The notes beneath the pieces are model-generated. The model was not told the DNA's origin, ran no database searches, and worked only from the letters and a program-made list of their open reading frames with translations. Position numbers and translations under genes: made by a program. Positions 9,979-25,000 of a stretch of DNA of 64,000 nt are shown piece after piece (the first letter of the stretch is position 1; each line of letters starts with the position of its first letter). The stretch lies in contig JADGJC010000088.1 in assembly GCA_027596075.1 (NCBI GenBank), forward strand, positions 1-64,000, written 5' to 3'. Source of the stretch: Rhizophlyctis rosea (Eukaryota; Chytridiomycota; Chytridiomycetes; Rhizophlyctidales; Rhizophlyctidaceae).

Positions 9979-12289
9979 ATGGACGTGTCCGTAATACAAC
10001 CCATCTCGCGACTGGACTCGTCCACACCGCCCGCCTACTCCCACACCCCTCCTTCCAATACAGCATACATATCTCCGCGTGCTCCATCGGATAGTCTCAT
10101 CAGAATGGAGAAAACAGAATCTCAGGAGGCTCAGGAGCACCTCGCCGCTGCCATCGAAAGCACCGAGAACGCATCAACTTCCACCACGGACTTGGTGAAG
10201 GCAGCAAAAGCCATGACCCTCAACAACCAAGGTTCCCCCGACTCCGCAAACCCACCCTCCCCACAATCCGAAAACGCCAGCATGTGGTCCGACACCGACT
10301 CAGCCTCAGAAAACCTCACACAAACATCATCAGCACCCAATGACCCGAACGCCGCAACCACCCAACCCCAACCCGCCGAACCTCCCGTCGAAAAGCCAAA
10401 GAAGAAGCGAACAGGCCTGTCCGCTAAGATCGTTCACACGGGCGATTTTGAGGCCGAGCGACACTTTTACCCTCGTGTCTTGAACGCAAATATTCATCCG
10501 CTTGTGGCATCATTTTTCTCTCTTGGGAATGAGAGAATTTTGGCACGGTACACGCACTTGAACCCGCAAGTCAATCTCGATGTTTTGAAGGAACTTTTGG
10601 CGTACAAGCCAAAGTACTTCCAGTGGGCAGGTACGCGTCCTTTTATCCAAATTTGCAATCTTGTGTCCAAAAGCAATCCAATGAATATCTCTTTTCGGAA
10701 ATCGCGTAACTAACTACCCTCTCTCATCATAAACCAGGCTCCGACCTCTTTAACGTCACAACCGCCAACGGCCAACGCCAAATGATCATCGTCGAAACCA
10801 ACTCCTGCCCATCCGGCCAAAAGTCAATGCCCCTACTATCCGAAATCGGGGACGAGCACGGCGGCTACGGCATGGTCATCGACGCAACGTTCAAGGAGAT
10901 GATCATGAAGTCCGACAAGAGCATTGGTGATTTGGCGGTGGTGTGTGATAAGAACATGATGGAGGCGAGTGGGTATGCGGCGGTGATGGCTGAGTCGACA
11001 CATGAGAAGGTGTGGTTGGTGGAGTATTATGTTGAGGATCCGGATCCGCCGGTTAAGTGGGAGGATGGGATTATGTTGGTGAGGGATGCGGAGAAAGGTG
11101 TGTTGGAGTATGAAGTTAGTGATGATTACCGGGTTTCGTTGTCCATTGATATTTTGTTCCCCTTTAGAATGGCACCCGATTCGAGCCTGTTTCCGTTACG
11201 TGACGCAAAAACCATGGAACCGTTTCCCCATTAACGCCAAGACGATCGTGTTGAATAGCGTAAGTTGCATCTTCCCTTTGCCATACGCAAAGTCACTCTC
11301 CTTAAGTCCTCATCTTCAATCATCACAGATCGTTTCATGCTTAGCCGGTGGAAGAAACAAGATGATGGCCGCACGTGCATATGATTTCTTGAACGCGGAG
11401 CTCGTTGGAACTGGGTTGGCCATCAGAATACCGGAGACTATCCGCAATGTAACGATGAGCGAGATCCCGTTGTGGCTGGATAGTATGGGCGGTCATGCGG
11501 TCATCAAGGTGCCATATTCCAACGCAGGTATGTTTCAAGTCATGTCTATCCTTGAAATCCTGTAAAGTTTGACACCATCCCCCAATCCCAACAGGCCAAG
11601 GCGTCTACACCATCACAAACAAACAAGAATTGAAGGCGTTCATGGACCAGGACCACTACTACGACAAATTCATCGTCCAATCCCTCGTCGGAAACGCGTC
11701 CTGGAGTTCCATCACCCGCGCCGGCAAGTTCTACCACGTCGGCACCATGCCCAACAAGAAGAACCACACCTTTGTGAGTGATCTCCGGATGATGGTCACG
11801 GCGAACGAGTCGGGCTTCCGACCTGTGGCGTGTTATGCCCGGAAAGCGAGAAAACCATTGTTGAGGCATTTGCAGGATGATCCTTCTAGTAAGTTTCCCC
11901 TTCCACCTCTCTTCCCACACCAACCCCCACACCCCAACACCCTTCTAACCTCCCCCTCCCCCGCAGTAACATCCTGGGAAATGCTCGGCACAAACCTCTC
12001 CGTAAAAGTCGACGACGAATGGCAAACCGAAGCCCAACGCCTCCTCCTCATGGACCGCAAAGACTTCAACCAGCTCGGCATCGGCATCGACGATCTCATC
12101 GACGCCTACATCCAGACAGTCCTGAGCGTGATTGCGATCGATAAGATGTGCAAAAGGTTGATGAAGGATAATGAGAAGGGGCAGCAGGCTGATGCGAGGT
12201 GTCCGTGGTTTGATGAGAAGCTGTTTGATTTTGAGTTGTTTGCGGCGTTGAATCCGGATAAGGCGCTTTTGAGTGAGATTATTCATTAG
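9979..12289 (+). CDS. Uncharacterised ATP-grasp-fold protein
   Basis: Six exons (9979-10630, 10738-11097, 11168-11259, 11329-11527, 11595-11888, 11967-12289) give 639 residues. The first 150 or so are Ser/Pro/Thr-rich and probably disordered, ending in a basic KPKKKR. The remainder looks like an ATP-grasp ligase: [18 protein letters not shown] resembles the glycine-rich ATP-binding loop, and [12 protein letters not shown] the following strand that contacts the adenine. Other striking blocks are [18 protein letters not shown] and [15 protein letters not shown]-grasp enzymes join a carboxylate to an amine or thiol through an acyl-phosphate; the substrate cannot be inferred. I chose the ATG at 9979 because the in-frame sequence upstream starts only with TTG. 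Neighbours give no functional hint. Confidence 0.85.
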
Positions 12290-12943
12290 GTTTGGGGCTG
12301 GAGAAGGGGGAAGGATAGGAGTTGTATTTAGGATAGTGGGGTTCGGCGGCGGGTGGGGTGGGGAGTTGGGGGGATGTGAGGAGAGGTATTTCTGACGGTC
12401 GAGGTGGGATTTTGGAGATTTTGTGCGGAAGAATCAGCCCGGTGAAACGGTTCATACTTGGGGGGGGAAGGGGGCTGGTTGTGTATATTTTTTGCATGTC
12501 CGAAATCATATTTTCATTGTTACGTCCCTCGCAGAGGGAAGGCAAGCCACGTCGTTTTGTCATACTTTCGCTTCGGGAAGGAAAGATGGTGGTATATCCA
12601 CATGTCCTTGAAATTCGACAGTTGTTGGAATGACGGGGGTCCAAATGAAATCTCAAGTATCTCGCGGCATCGTGCCACCACGAACATCATTGGTGCATCA
12701 AACAATACTCTTCATATCAGCCCCATCCATTCTTACAACCTATCCCTAACATTTTTAAATACAAGGAAGGGATAAAAAAAAGAAAAGAAAAGAAAGAAAA
12801 ATCACAAATGGGCAAACAAACCAAATCGATCCGCATCCCCATATTCCCTCCATTCGAAAAAAGTAATAACAACAATTCGGAAACATACAAGATACCCCAC
12901 CCCCCTTCCCCGCTTCCTCCCACCCCGTTACCCTTTAACGCCA
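12290..12943. other. Convergent intergenic region
   Basis: This lies between two converging stop codons. It has an A-rich patch near 12770-12800 (AAAAAAAGAAAAGAAAAGAAAG) and CCC-rich patches around 12895-12930. It should contain both 3' untranslated regions. No gene is seen. Confidence 0.5.
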
Positions 12944-15900
12944 TCATCCATTCGTCGTCCCAAAGTGATAAACTTTACACAACCCGTCCGCCCCACCCGA
13001 CGCCATATGTTCCTGTAGACTCGGGTGGTATTTAACCGTCCAAACCCCTTCGTCGTTCTTCTTCCTGTGGCCCGTATACTCCTGGATGCAGGACCGTGTG
13101 GAGAGGTCCCACCATCTGATGGAGCAGTCGTGACCTGATCACGAAAAATATAAGTTTCGGAACTTCTGTGGATTGCACCGAACCAGTTATAAAAGAGACA
13201 CAGGAACAAACCTCCTGTCGCCATAGTCAATCCCCCCGGTGCAACATCCACCGTCGTGACTCCGTCCAGGTGCCCGATTTGCGAGTGCGTGCATTCACCT
13301 GACAATGAGGGAATATAAATAAGGATTTTGATATCAACGGCACAAGTTTGTTATTCGCATCTTACCAGTATTCATATCAAACAACCGTATATACCGGTCC
13401 TCATGCGCAGTAATCAACAACGGTAATGTCGGATGACATATTACTCGGTTGATCTGTGTTGCCGATGTCCCATCTGAAAACCGGGAAACATCATTAATCA
13501 CCTTCAACTTCCTCACTCCACTAAAACCCAAGCTCATCAAACCTACCAAACGTCTCCGCACTCTTACAACTCAACACAACCTTCCCAGTCTCCATATCAA
13601 ACACCTTCACCTCACTATTCTGATACGCCACCACAAGCCTATTCAACCCCGTATGCAGCCAATCCACACTCGTCGGACTCTGCAAATGTCCCCCTCCATC
13701 CCCATTATGCTGCTGCTCCCCTCCCTCCGATGTCCCATGGTACCGCAATGTAGATTTCAACCCGTACGATCCGTGCGTCACGTCCCACAACTTTACCGTC
13801 CCGTCGCTGGACGCCGAAGCAATGATCGGGAATTGTTGTGGTAGCGGGTGGGCTTTGAGGTCCCAGACGATGTCGGAGTGGCCGATGAAGGTGTGTGCTT
13901 TGAGGCTCGTGTCTTTTGGCATCCAAAAAGCAGTTTAGAAACGACGGAATGGCTTCAAATGATGTCAACAAGCTTACCATATCGCTCATATTTCTCTTTC
14001 GTCAATGACGGCATCCTCCATACTCGAACCGTCGCATCTGCACTGCCCGTATAACACCAGTCTCCATCTGCAGACACCACTACAGATGTCACCGGTCCCG
14101 TGTGGCCCCGTAGTGTTTCGATTGGTTCCATGTCCGCCAATGTTTTGGACCTTTCAGAAAATGGATGAATGTGAGGGATGGCCAGATACGGTATGAATTA
14201 AGGAACAACATACTGTCGGCTATCAGATCCCGTCAAGTTCCATAGTTTCGTGGTGTAGTCTTCGGATGCTGATAGCAATGCAAACTCAGTCGGGTGGAAT
14301 GCTATTGATCTTACGGAATCGAGATGACTGCAAATACGAAGGTGTTAGATGCGCTCCCTATCTCCCGACATGCTGTCAAAACGAACCTGCGAAGGGTTGC
14401 TTTCGGTTTCCATAGCTTCTGCTCGACACCCTTGTTGGTCCCGGCGCCCTTCTGTAATGCACAGTTAGTTTCAGCGCGCATGTCATATTGTCGACACACT
14501 GACCTTGGTCACAGACTCATCGACGTCATCTTCCGAAAGACTAAGAGCAGCCAGAACGTCCCCCTCCCCCAATGCCATAGCGTTTGCCACCACAGATGGT
14601 ATGGCTTTCTGTTTCTGATCTGCCACTAGGTGAATAGCAATCGATCAGTCTCCGAAAGGTGATGAAAAACAGTTTTGATTCGTACCGGAAGCCTTTTTGC
14701 CCGTCCCACTCTTTCCTTCCCATTTACTCATCAGTTTCGAAACCTTATCCGCCGGTAGATTTAGCTGCTCCTGAATTTGATCAAGTGGCTGGAGGCAATC
14801 AAATGTGAGCAATACAAAATATATCGTGAAAATATTTGAACAACATACCATATGTTCCTCCGCGTCCTTTCCCTTCTCGTCCCCAACATCACTCCGCGGT
14901 CTTGTAGCTCTTCTTGGTGGTCTTTCGACCTTTTCAGTGCTGTCGTCAGTCTCAGGCTCCTGCTGCTTGGCCTCTGCAGGTGGCTTCGGTTCTGTCTTTG
15001 CAACATCAGCCTTCTCCTCATTCGTGTCTGGACGTGAAGTGGCGTCCTCCTTCGGTCGTGAAGCTGCGGCAGCTGGTCGTGGGCAAGGCTTCTCTGGCGC
15101 TGCCGTTGTTGTTCGGCTGGGTTCTCTTCCCCTAGTTCCGGTGGCCGCACGCTCACCAGTTCGGGTCGCGTCGCCTCGCAATCGGGATGCGGTGATGGTG
15201 GGCTCACGTTTCAGAATTGAGGTAGGTCCGTCTGCGGAGCCGTCCGAATCGACGCCTTCCGCGTCTTCAGCGCCGGTTGTTGAACCCCGAGGCGCCGGTC
15301 CGCCTCCTGAAGTCGATAATAGATAGCCAACCTCCCGAAGATAACTAAAAAGAATATTGTTACTTCTCCGGTGTTACAAGCATAGGAGCCAGACAATGTG
15401 ATATGTCGTACTTTTTCAGTATCTCCCGACTCCGCGCATGACCAAAACCTTTAGAGAAATTTAATAGTGTTCCCCCTGCCCCAATCGTCCCGTATTGTGA
15501 TGATGCTGGGAGAGCCGCATCTGCGATTGCTGCGACGTTTGTCTGATTTGGTGCTGGTGGTACCGTCGGAGGAGGCGGTTGGTTCTCCGCTGCCATCGAA
15601 GCACCTTCCTGTTGTTGCCCCGCATACTGCTGCTGCAAGTTCAGAAACTTCGTCCTAAGGATCGCATGTCAGCAACGCTTCCAATCGGAAAGAGCGCCGC
15701 CGTTGAGGGATGAAAATACCTCTCCTGCCGCAGAGCGTATTCTAACATCTTCACTCTTCGCACCAAATCCGTCTTCAAGTTCTCCACCCCGCGCCGCTCG
15801 CCCTCCAAGAACGATATCCGGGCCTGCATATTCGATTTCAACCATCGTCAACGGATCGTTTTGAAAGCCTCATGAACGGCCCTTCATGTTCGACGGCATA

Positions 15901-16090
15901 TCCTGCTTACCTTCAAATCAGCACGCTCTATTTCCCACTCATTCCGTTCTCGCTCATACTTTCTCCATTCTATTTGCAGATAGTGCAGAACACCAGGCAG
16001 CGAGTAGCCGCTCAACGGGCCCCCTTGGCCTGTCATACCTTGCCCTCCCAACCCGGAGGTCCCTCCTTGCTGAACTCCTTGTGCAGACAT
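12944..16090 (-). CDS. Striatin, STRIPAK scaffold
   Basis: Thirteen exons, in transcript order 16090-15911, 15823-15720, 15654-15412, 15344-14849, 14788-14686, 14625-14504, 14451-14387, 14327-14214, 14150-13978, 13912-13547, 13473-13366, 13298-13212, 13134-12944, give 783 residues. Striatins scaffold PP2A, germinal-centre kinases and Mob3 in the STRIPAK complex. The N-terminal caveolin-binding/coiled-coil signature is clear (PGVLHYLQIEWRKYERERNEW at about 32, then a coiled coil to about 110), followed by ILKNYLREVGY and the conserved ILKREPTITASRLRG. A WD40 propeller fills about 438-783 (KLWNLTGS, DIVWDLKAH, RLFDMNTG, SIRWWDL, end GGADGLCKVYHF). In filamentous fungi striatin controls cell fusion and development. 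It starts 620 bp from the divergent ZNHIT1 gene. Confidence 0.95.
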
Positions 16091-16710
16091 AGGATGTCAC
16101 CACCGAAAGTTCATCAGATTGCTACCCGGATGCCACTGACTAGCAACCGCAATGTTATGAACCGCGACAGTTGGCACGATCCGGCGTTGATTTAGATCGC
16201 GTCAAACGTGTAATGTATGGGTCGCGCGTGACGAAGTTTACGTGTAAGAACGACTTCTACTTGCAGAAGCGACTGCTCCGGTCTGAGCAGTGGCTACGCT
16301 AAGGTGATGACTTGCTTATGTACACGTGAAGATGACTTTGCGAAGGGGGGAACACGACCGCCCCTGCTGCTGAGGGAACGATATTTTACGTTTTCGTCGA
16401 GTTCAATATTAGTACGCGTGATGACGTTTGGTGAAGATGAAGAACTTTGCAAAGTTGTGGGAAAATGGGCAAGTAGTGAAGGGGCTTTACGCTCGTGACA
16501 GGCTTCTTCAACTTGCACACGAGAGAGCAAGCACGAACAGAGATACGAAAGCACCCAAAGGATGGAAGGGGAGGGGGGCGGCCAAGCGGCCGGGAACGCG
16601 TGCGTCATCGTGACTCGGGGACCCGCTAATAGCTATAAATACGGTCACCCTTCTTCCCCCCCTGACACACATGCGCGTTCATAACTTTCCTACCTATCAA
16701 TACAGAACAG
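16091..16710. promoter_or_regulatory. Divergent promoter region, striatin / ZNHIT1
   Basis: The 620-bp gap holds both promoters. On the plus strand AGCTATAAATACG (about 16631-16643) is a good TATA-box candidate some 75 bp before the ZNHIT1 ATG. A GGGGAGGGGGGCGG tract lies just upstream of it (about 16568-16581). Confidence 0.5.
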
Positions 16711-17543
16711 ATGCCACCAAAAGAGTCAAAAGGTTCAAAGAAGAAGGGGGATAGGTCCACTCTGGGTATGTCTTGGTTCGGGGGACTCCTTCGGCAAGGA
16801 CGATAATTCACTCAATGCGGGACTGATTGTTTGTTGTCCTGAACTTGGTGTCGTCCAACTTTGTCCTGCAAATAGACCGTGCGACCCGCACCCAACCAGC
16901 TCTAAATGAGGAGCAACGCAAACGCATGTCTCAACGACACCTGGAAGACTTGGATCGAGATAATTTCACTACTATGGGCGAAGTAGATATTGAACTTCCA
17001 GTCGCCGGCAAGAAGGGCAAAAGGTCGGCCTTGGATAGCACCGGTGACGATGTGTTTAGTAGGTTATCCAGCTGCGTCAGGTGTGAAAAGCACTCTATTA
17101 AGCATAGTATGCTTCAAGCACCAGCCAAGCGGTCCAAAAAGGGAAGCACCAAGCGCATCATGTTACTGAAGAAAAACTTTGCTACTCTCCTACAAGAATC
17201 GGTACTTCATCCCATCCATTATTCCACATGTGAATCATCTCTCAACCCAAGCTCATCACATGCAATCCTATGGTTGGAATTCAGAAAATTGATACATATG
17301 CACCAAATATCCCAACCTACCTCACCGCCGCTGTTGGTCCATCATCCTTGCCTCCACGCAAATTTTGCTCCGTATGCGGCTTCTTCTCATCCTACACTTG
17401 TATGACTTGTGGGATGAAGTATTGCTCAATCAAGTGCAAAGGTGCACACGAAGAGACAAGGTTTGGCTCGTTCTTCTATGAAATGTCGGTCTTTATAATT
17501 TGTTCACCATCCGTTTCATAGGTGCCTCAAATTCACCATCTGA
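16711..17543 (+). CDS. VPS71: Zinc finger HIT-domain protein, ZNHIT1/Vps71-like
   Basis: Five exons (16711-16765, 16876-17058, 17119-17201, 17285-17460, 17522-17543) give 172 residues. The C-terminal zf-HIT finger has the expected Cys/His spacing: FCSVCGFFSSYTCMTCG, then YCSIKCKGAHEETRC and a short LKFTI end. The preceding LKKNFATLLQES and IPTYLTAAVGPSSLP match the ZNHIT1/Vps71 family rather than other HIT proteins. The yeast protein is a subunit of the SWR1 complex, which deposits histone H2A.Z in nuclear chromatin. The last exon codes only seven residues and the stop. Confidence 0.92.
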
Positions 17544-17732
17544 TAGACGCCATTGAAGTATACCTGCACTGTACATATTCAACGATACCAATAGAATATA
17601 CCCAATCTCCTACGCTCATAAACATCTATTCACATTCACATTTAAACTATAAACAACAGGGTATTTGGTGATTCCTTCGCTTCTTCCTAAACAACCATCA
17701 CAACGCCTCAAAATCAGCCCACACTGTCCCCC

Positions 17733-21089
<3,357 letters not shown>

Positions 21090-22003
21090 GATTCGCAATC
21101 CTTGTTCTAGTTGACCGTCGTTGGATGGTATGAGGTCATATGTAGAAGCAGACTCTTATATCAACTTTACTTTCGTGCCGTTTATATAGCTATATCAGAT
21201 GAGGTTCACAGTGATAAACTTGGATCGCAATGGAGGCATTTGTTGGTAATGGAGGGATGTTTAGGAGGCTTGCTTTCTCCTGTCGGCAGGAACGACCTGT
21301 TTTAGGTCCTGTAAGCAGTCCCAATGATTGAGGAGGGAGGATCAGAGTAGATTCCGCATGTTCGGGAGTTTTGATGAGTTTTTTGGAGTGACCATGTCAT
21401 CACCCATCATTCGGACCTTGAGTCCGATGTTCGGATCTTTTTTGAACTCCAAGAGCAATTGGATGGCATGGATGAATGTGGATCATCGATCAACCCCTGA
21501 TAATGATCATCCCATGACCCTACATCCACCCATCATGCGGTTTGCCCTGAGGAGGACACTATATGTATCGAGTCAATTAAAGATGCGATGGCTATGGCTC
21601 ACAATTTGGATAGCGGTCTTCGAGACGAGGTTTCAGAACCTGTAAACCGGGAAGTGCCCGATAAATGGAACCCGTGGCGCGGGTCTAGGCATGACTGTGC
21701 CATAAAGACTTTACGTGCATGAGGTATCCTGGAGGTATCCGTTATTTTTTAGTCCATTTCCATTGCTTTGGCGCAGTACTCACATTGGTGATTTTGCGTG
21801 AGGCAATGGTATTGACGCCTGTCCTTAAGCAGCAAGTGAGACCCGGTGCCACATGTCTGGGTGATGCTTGGGGTCATCAAAATATGATCGAGAATTAGTG
21901 CTATTGCACATAATACCAAACGACAAAATACAAGAAGGTGTACCGACAAATATAATGAAAAAATAACTCATAATCACTATTAATCGCTGCTAGCTATAAC
22001 TAT
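21090..22003. other. Intergenic region upstream of KAP3
   Basis: Both flanking genes are on the minus strand, so this holds the KAP3 promoter and the 3' end of the flippase gene. No ORF or RNA gene here is convincing, and I could not find a match to the RFX X-box near the KAP3 start. Confidence 0.5.
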
Positions 22004-25000
22004 TCAGACGATAGTGGCCACATCCTCTGCTTTCGAACCGCGAGGTTGTGGGACAGGTGGAGCATCGGTCTGATCCAGCGCCGAATGATCCAGCGCTGGA
22101 ACGCTACTCTTTCGCTTATATACTGTATGCTTTCGCAATGTTGACACCGCAGCCGCTGGTCTAACAATGCTTATGGAGTCAGATTCCCCCCTCCCTAATG
22201 ATTCAAATGCCCCTCCGTGCGTCATTCGGGCTGTTTTCATTGCAATGAGCTCAGAGGAACCCGATGCCCGCCCCGATGGTTTCTCTGGCCCTGGCAATCT
22301 CTGATAAGGATCTAGACTTGGTCCCACCCCGTTCTCCCGCTCCCAGCGCTGCCACCATCTGACCGATGCATTCCAATCTATCTGATCACGGGGCTTGTTG
22401 TTTGAAACTTCCTCCACCATCTGTCGCCAATGGATAACGGCAACAGCCGCTTTCTTCCGTGCAATATTGAACTCGTTCAACTGCTTCCTTCGTGAAGCGG
22501 TTATCCCATCTGAAGGCTTTCCAGCAACTGGATGTTTCCCGTCCGCCCCCGGATTCTCCCCGACTCCCCTCTGCGATTGCTTCTTCTTGGTGATCCATCC
22601 GAACAGCCGCTTCCTCTCCCTTTTCTGGTTCTTCATCGCCTCCACGTCTTCCTCGGTCACTTTGAACATCTTACTACCCACTTCAACGCCTCTGAATAGC
22701 CACAACCAAGCATTCCACGCATAATCCATGATTCCCAAAGCTAACATCCCCAACACCGGCAATAACAACAACCGAGATAAGAGGGTAGGATACATTGCCG
22801 ATAACACGCCGTGGACTTCCTCCCCAAATGATCCCATTTTTGGATATAACGTGAAATAAATCTGACTCCAAACAAACCATAAGAACAAACTTCCAATGCT
22901 GGCTGCGTGGTGAACGACCGTAATATAGCTTTGGTCGTAGGAGACTTTCATTGTGATGACGAAAAGGGCTACCGTGTAGACGACGAAACCGAACGGGAGT
23001 AGGGACGTTTCGCCCCACGGCCCTCCAGAGTCCACCGACGGTGGACCCGTCTCGTATCCCAACCAAGCTTGCGCTTTTAGCATCAAAGTCCGTCCAAAGG
23101 GGTAGAAACCTTGGTACATGTTGATTGGCACTATGACCGTAATTGTCGCATGCCGCAGCGCCGCAAAAATCCACCCACAGAACTTCCACCCGTTAAGTCC
23201 GGCATTGTATTGCCCGAACCCGTACAACTCCGGCACCTCCAACAGCGTCGCCTTGTTGAGGTCCTTCCCAAACATCCCTCCTACTAAAACCGGGAAAATG
23301 GAGAACGCGATATTGAACAGTGCCAACGTCCATTGTTCGTACAGACTTTGCCCCGTCCAGCCGCAGAACCGCTGGTAGACAATCTGAGTGAGGTAGAGTG
23401 TAAAACACTTGTAGAACGTTCCGCAGATGAAGAATGAGATGCGGACGTAGGAGTAGCGGCCGTGGATTAGGAGTAAGGGTTGGAGGAAGCGGAACTGGGC
23501 GAAACTGTAGTCGGAAGCACGGGATGCTGCCAAACCTTCCCGGCCCGTAATACCAATGCCGACATGAGCAGATTGGAGCATGGGGATGTCGTTGGCGCCG
23601 TCGCCTATTGCAAGGGTAACGTTTGAAGGACTTGGTGAGGCGTTGTAAAATGCTTTCCAGCGGGACCAGAGAGATGGTGGTGGATCGGACGATGGAGAAA
23701 CGTTGGCTGGGCGATAAGGGTGAGCGTGACGGTATTTGATGCGCTTTCGCATCGAGGAAACTATCAGGGCTTTTTGTGCGGGAGAGAAGCGACAGCATAT
23801 TGCGCCGTCGGACAAGATGCCAATATCAAGGAAGGCTTCGAGGTAGGAGTTTATTTTGAGGGGTTGGGTGGGTACGAGATCGTTGGTTGTTGTCGTTGGC
23901 GTTATGGGCTTTTGCCAAAAGCGCTTGACGGACTTGACTACACAAGCTTCAGCCGCGGCTGCGGCGATTGTGTGTTGCTTTTCCAACTTCAGCAAGGTGT
24001 CACCAGTAATAACTACGACGATATGCGGAGGTTGCGATCGCGATGCACACGCCGTGCCTGGGAAGCTAGGAGCTCTCGTTTCCGTCAAAGTCACCCCCTT
24101 ACTAGACCTCCGTTTCTTCCCACCTCTTACAATCCAACACCTTTCCAAACCCCTTTCAATACTCTTTACAATTTCATCCATATTGTCTCCACCAACTTCG
24201 ATGACTTCACTCCAAGGCTTCACTAACCGACATGTATACCCGATATTGATTGCCGTCTCCCTCTTGTCCCCCGTCAACATCCACACCTTCATCCCGGCCC
24301 TCGCCAACTTCTCTATCGTTACCCCAACTCCAGGTTGCAACTTATCCTCGATAGCCGTGGCGCCCATCAGAATCATGCCCCGTTCAATCCTACTTGCCAC
24401 ACTCTCCATCATCTCCTCCCGCCTTTCCATAGCCGCACTTGCCTCAACATATTCTTTACACCAGTGTTCGTATTCCACCTCATCAATCACACGACACGCA
24501 TACAAGAGAGTCCGTAACCCTTGTCCCGCAAAATCCGCAACATGAGTGAGGGTGGTATCCAATATCTCTCTCTCATCGTCAAATAGTTCCGAGATATCGC
24601 ACAGTCGGTCAAGAATGGTTGAATCAGCGCCCTTGCAGATCAGGAGAATGCGGTGGTCCTGGTGTGGGTAGCGGACTATTACGGACATGCGCTTACGAGC
24701 TGAAGAGAATTCAAGGGTGTGGAGGATAGTGTACGTAGTAGGATCCGGCGAATTGAAGATGTTCAAGGTGATAGTGTTGATCGTCCGTCCCCGCATCGAG
24801 AATTGCATTTCATGTGCAGCCGCTACAAGGGCCGTATCATCCGGAGAGCTGGAGGTATAAACCGGTTGCGGCGGCGATGTCCCATCCTTCGCCGGCGCCA
24901 TTGTTTCCAATACCGCTGAATGACACAACGCCATAGCCTCAATCAAGTCTACCGCTCTCTGCAGAATATCCACGGGTATATAAGCCGTGCTACCTGACTC

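Noticed and set aside
14805..15326. 173-codon plus-strand ORF
   Set aside because: Antisense of the Ala/Pro/Thr-rich linker of striatin; no domain and no splice context of its own.
22683..23798. Minus-strand ORFs of 168 and 201 codons
   Set aside because: Alternative frames of the flippase exon, which itself has all P4 motifs in one frame.
23720..24545. Plus-strand ORFs of 168 and 229 codons
   Set aside because: Antisense shadows of the intact flippase exon.
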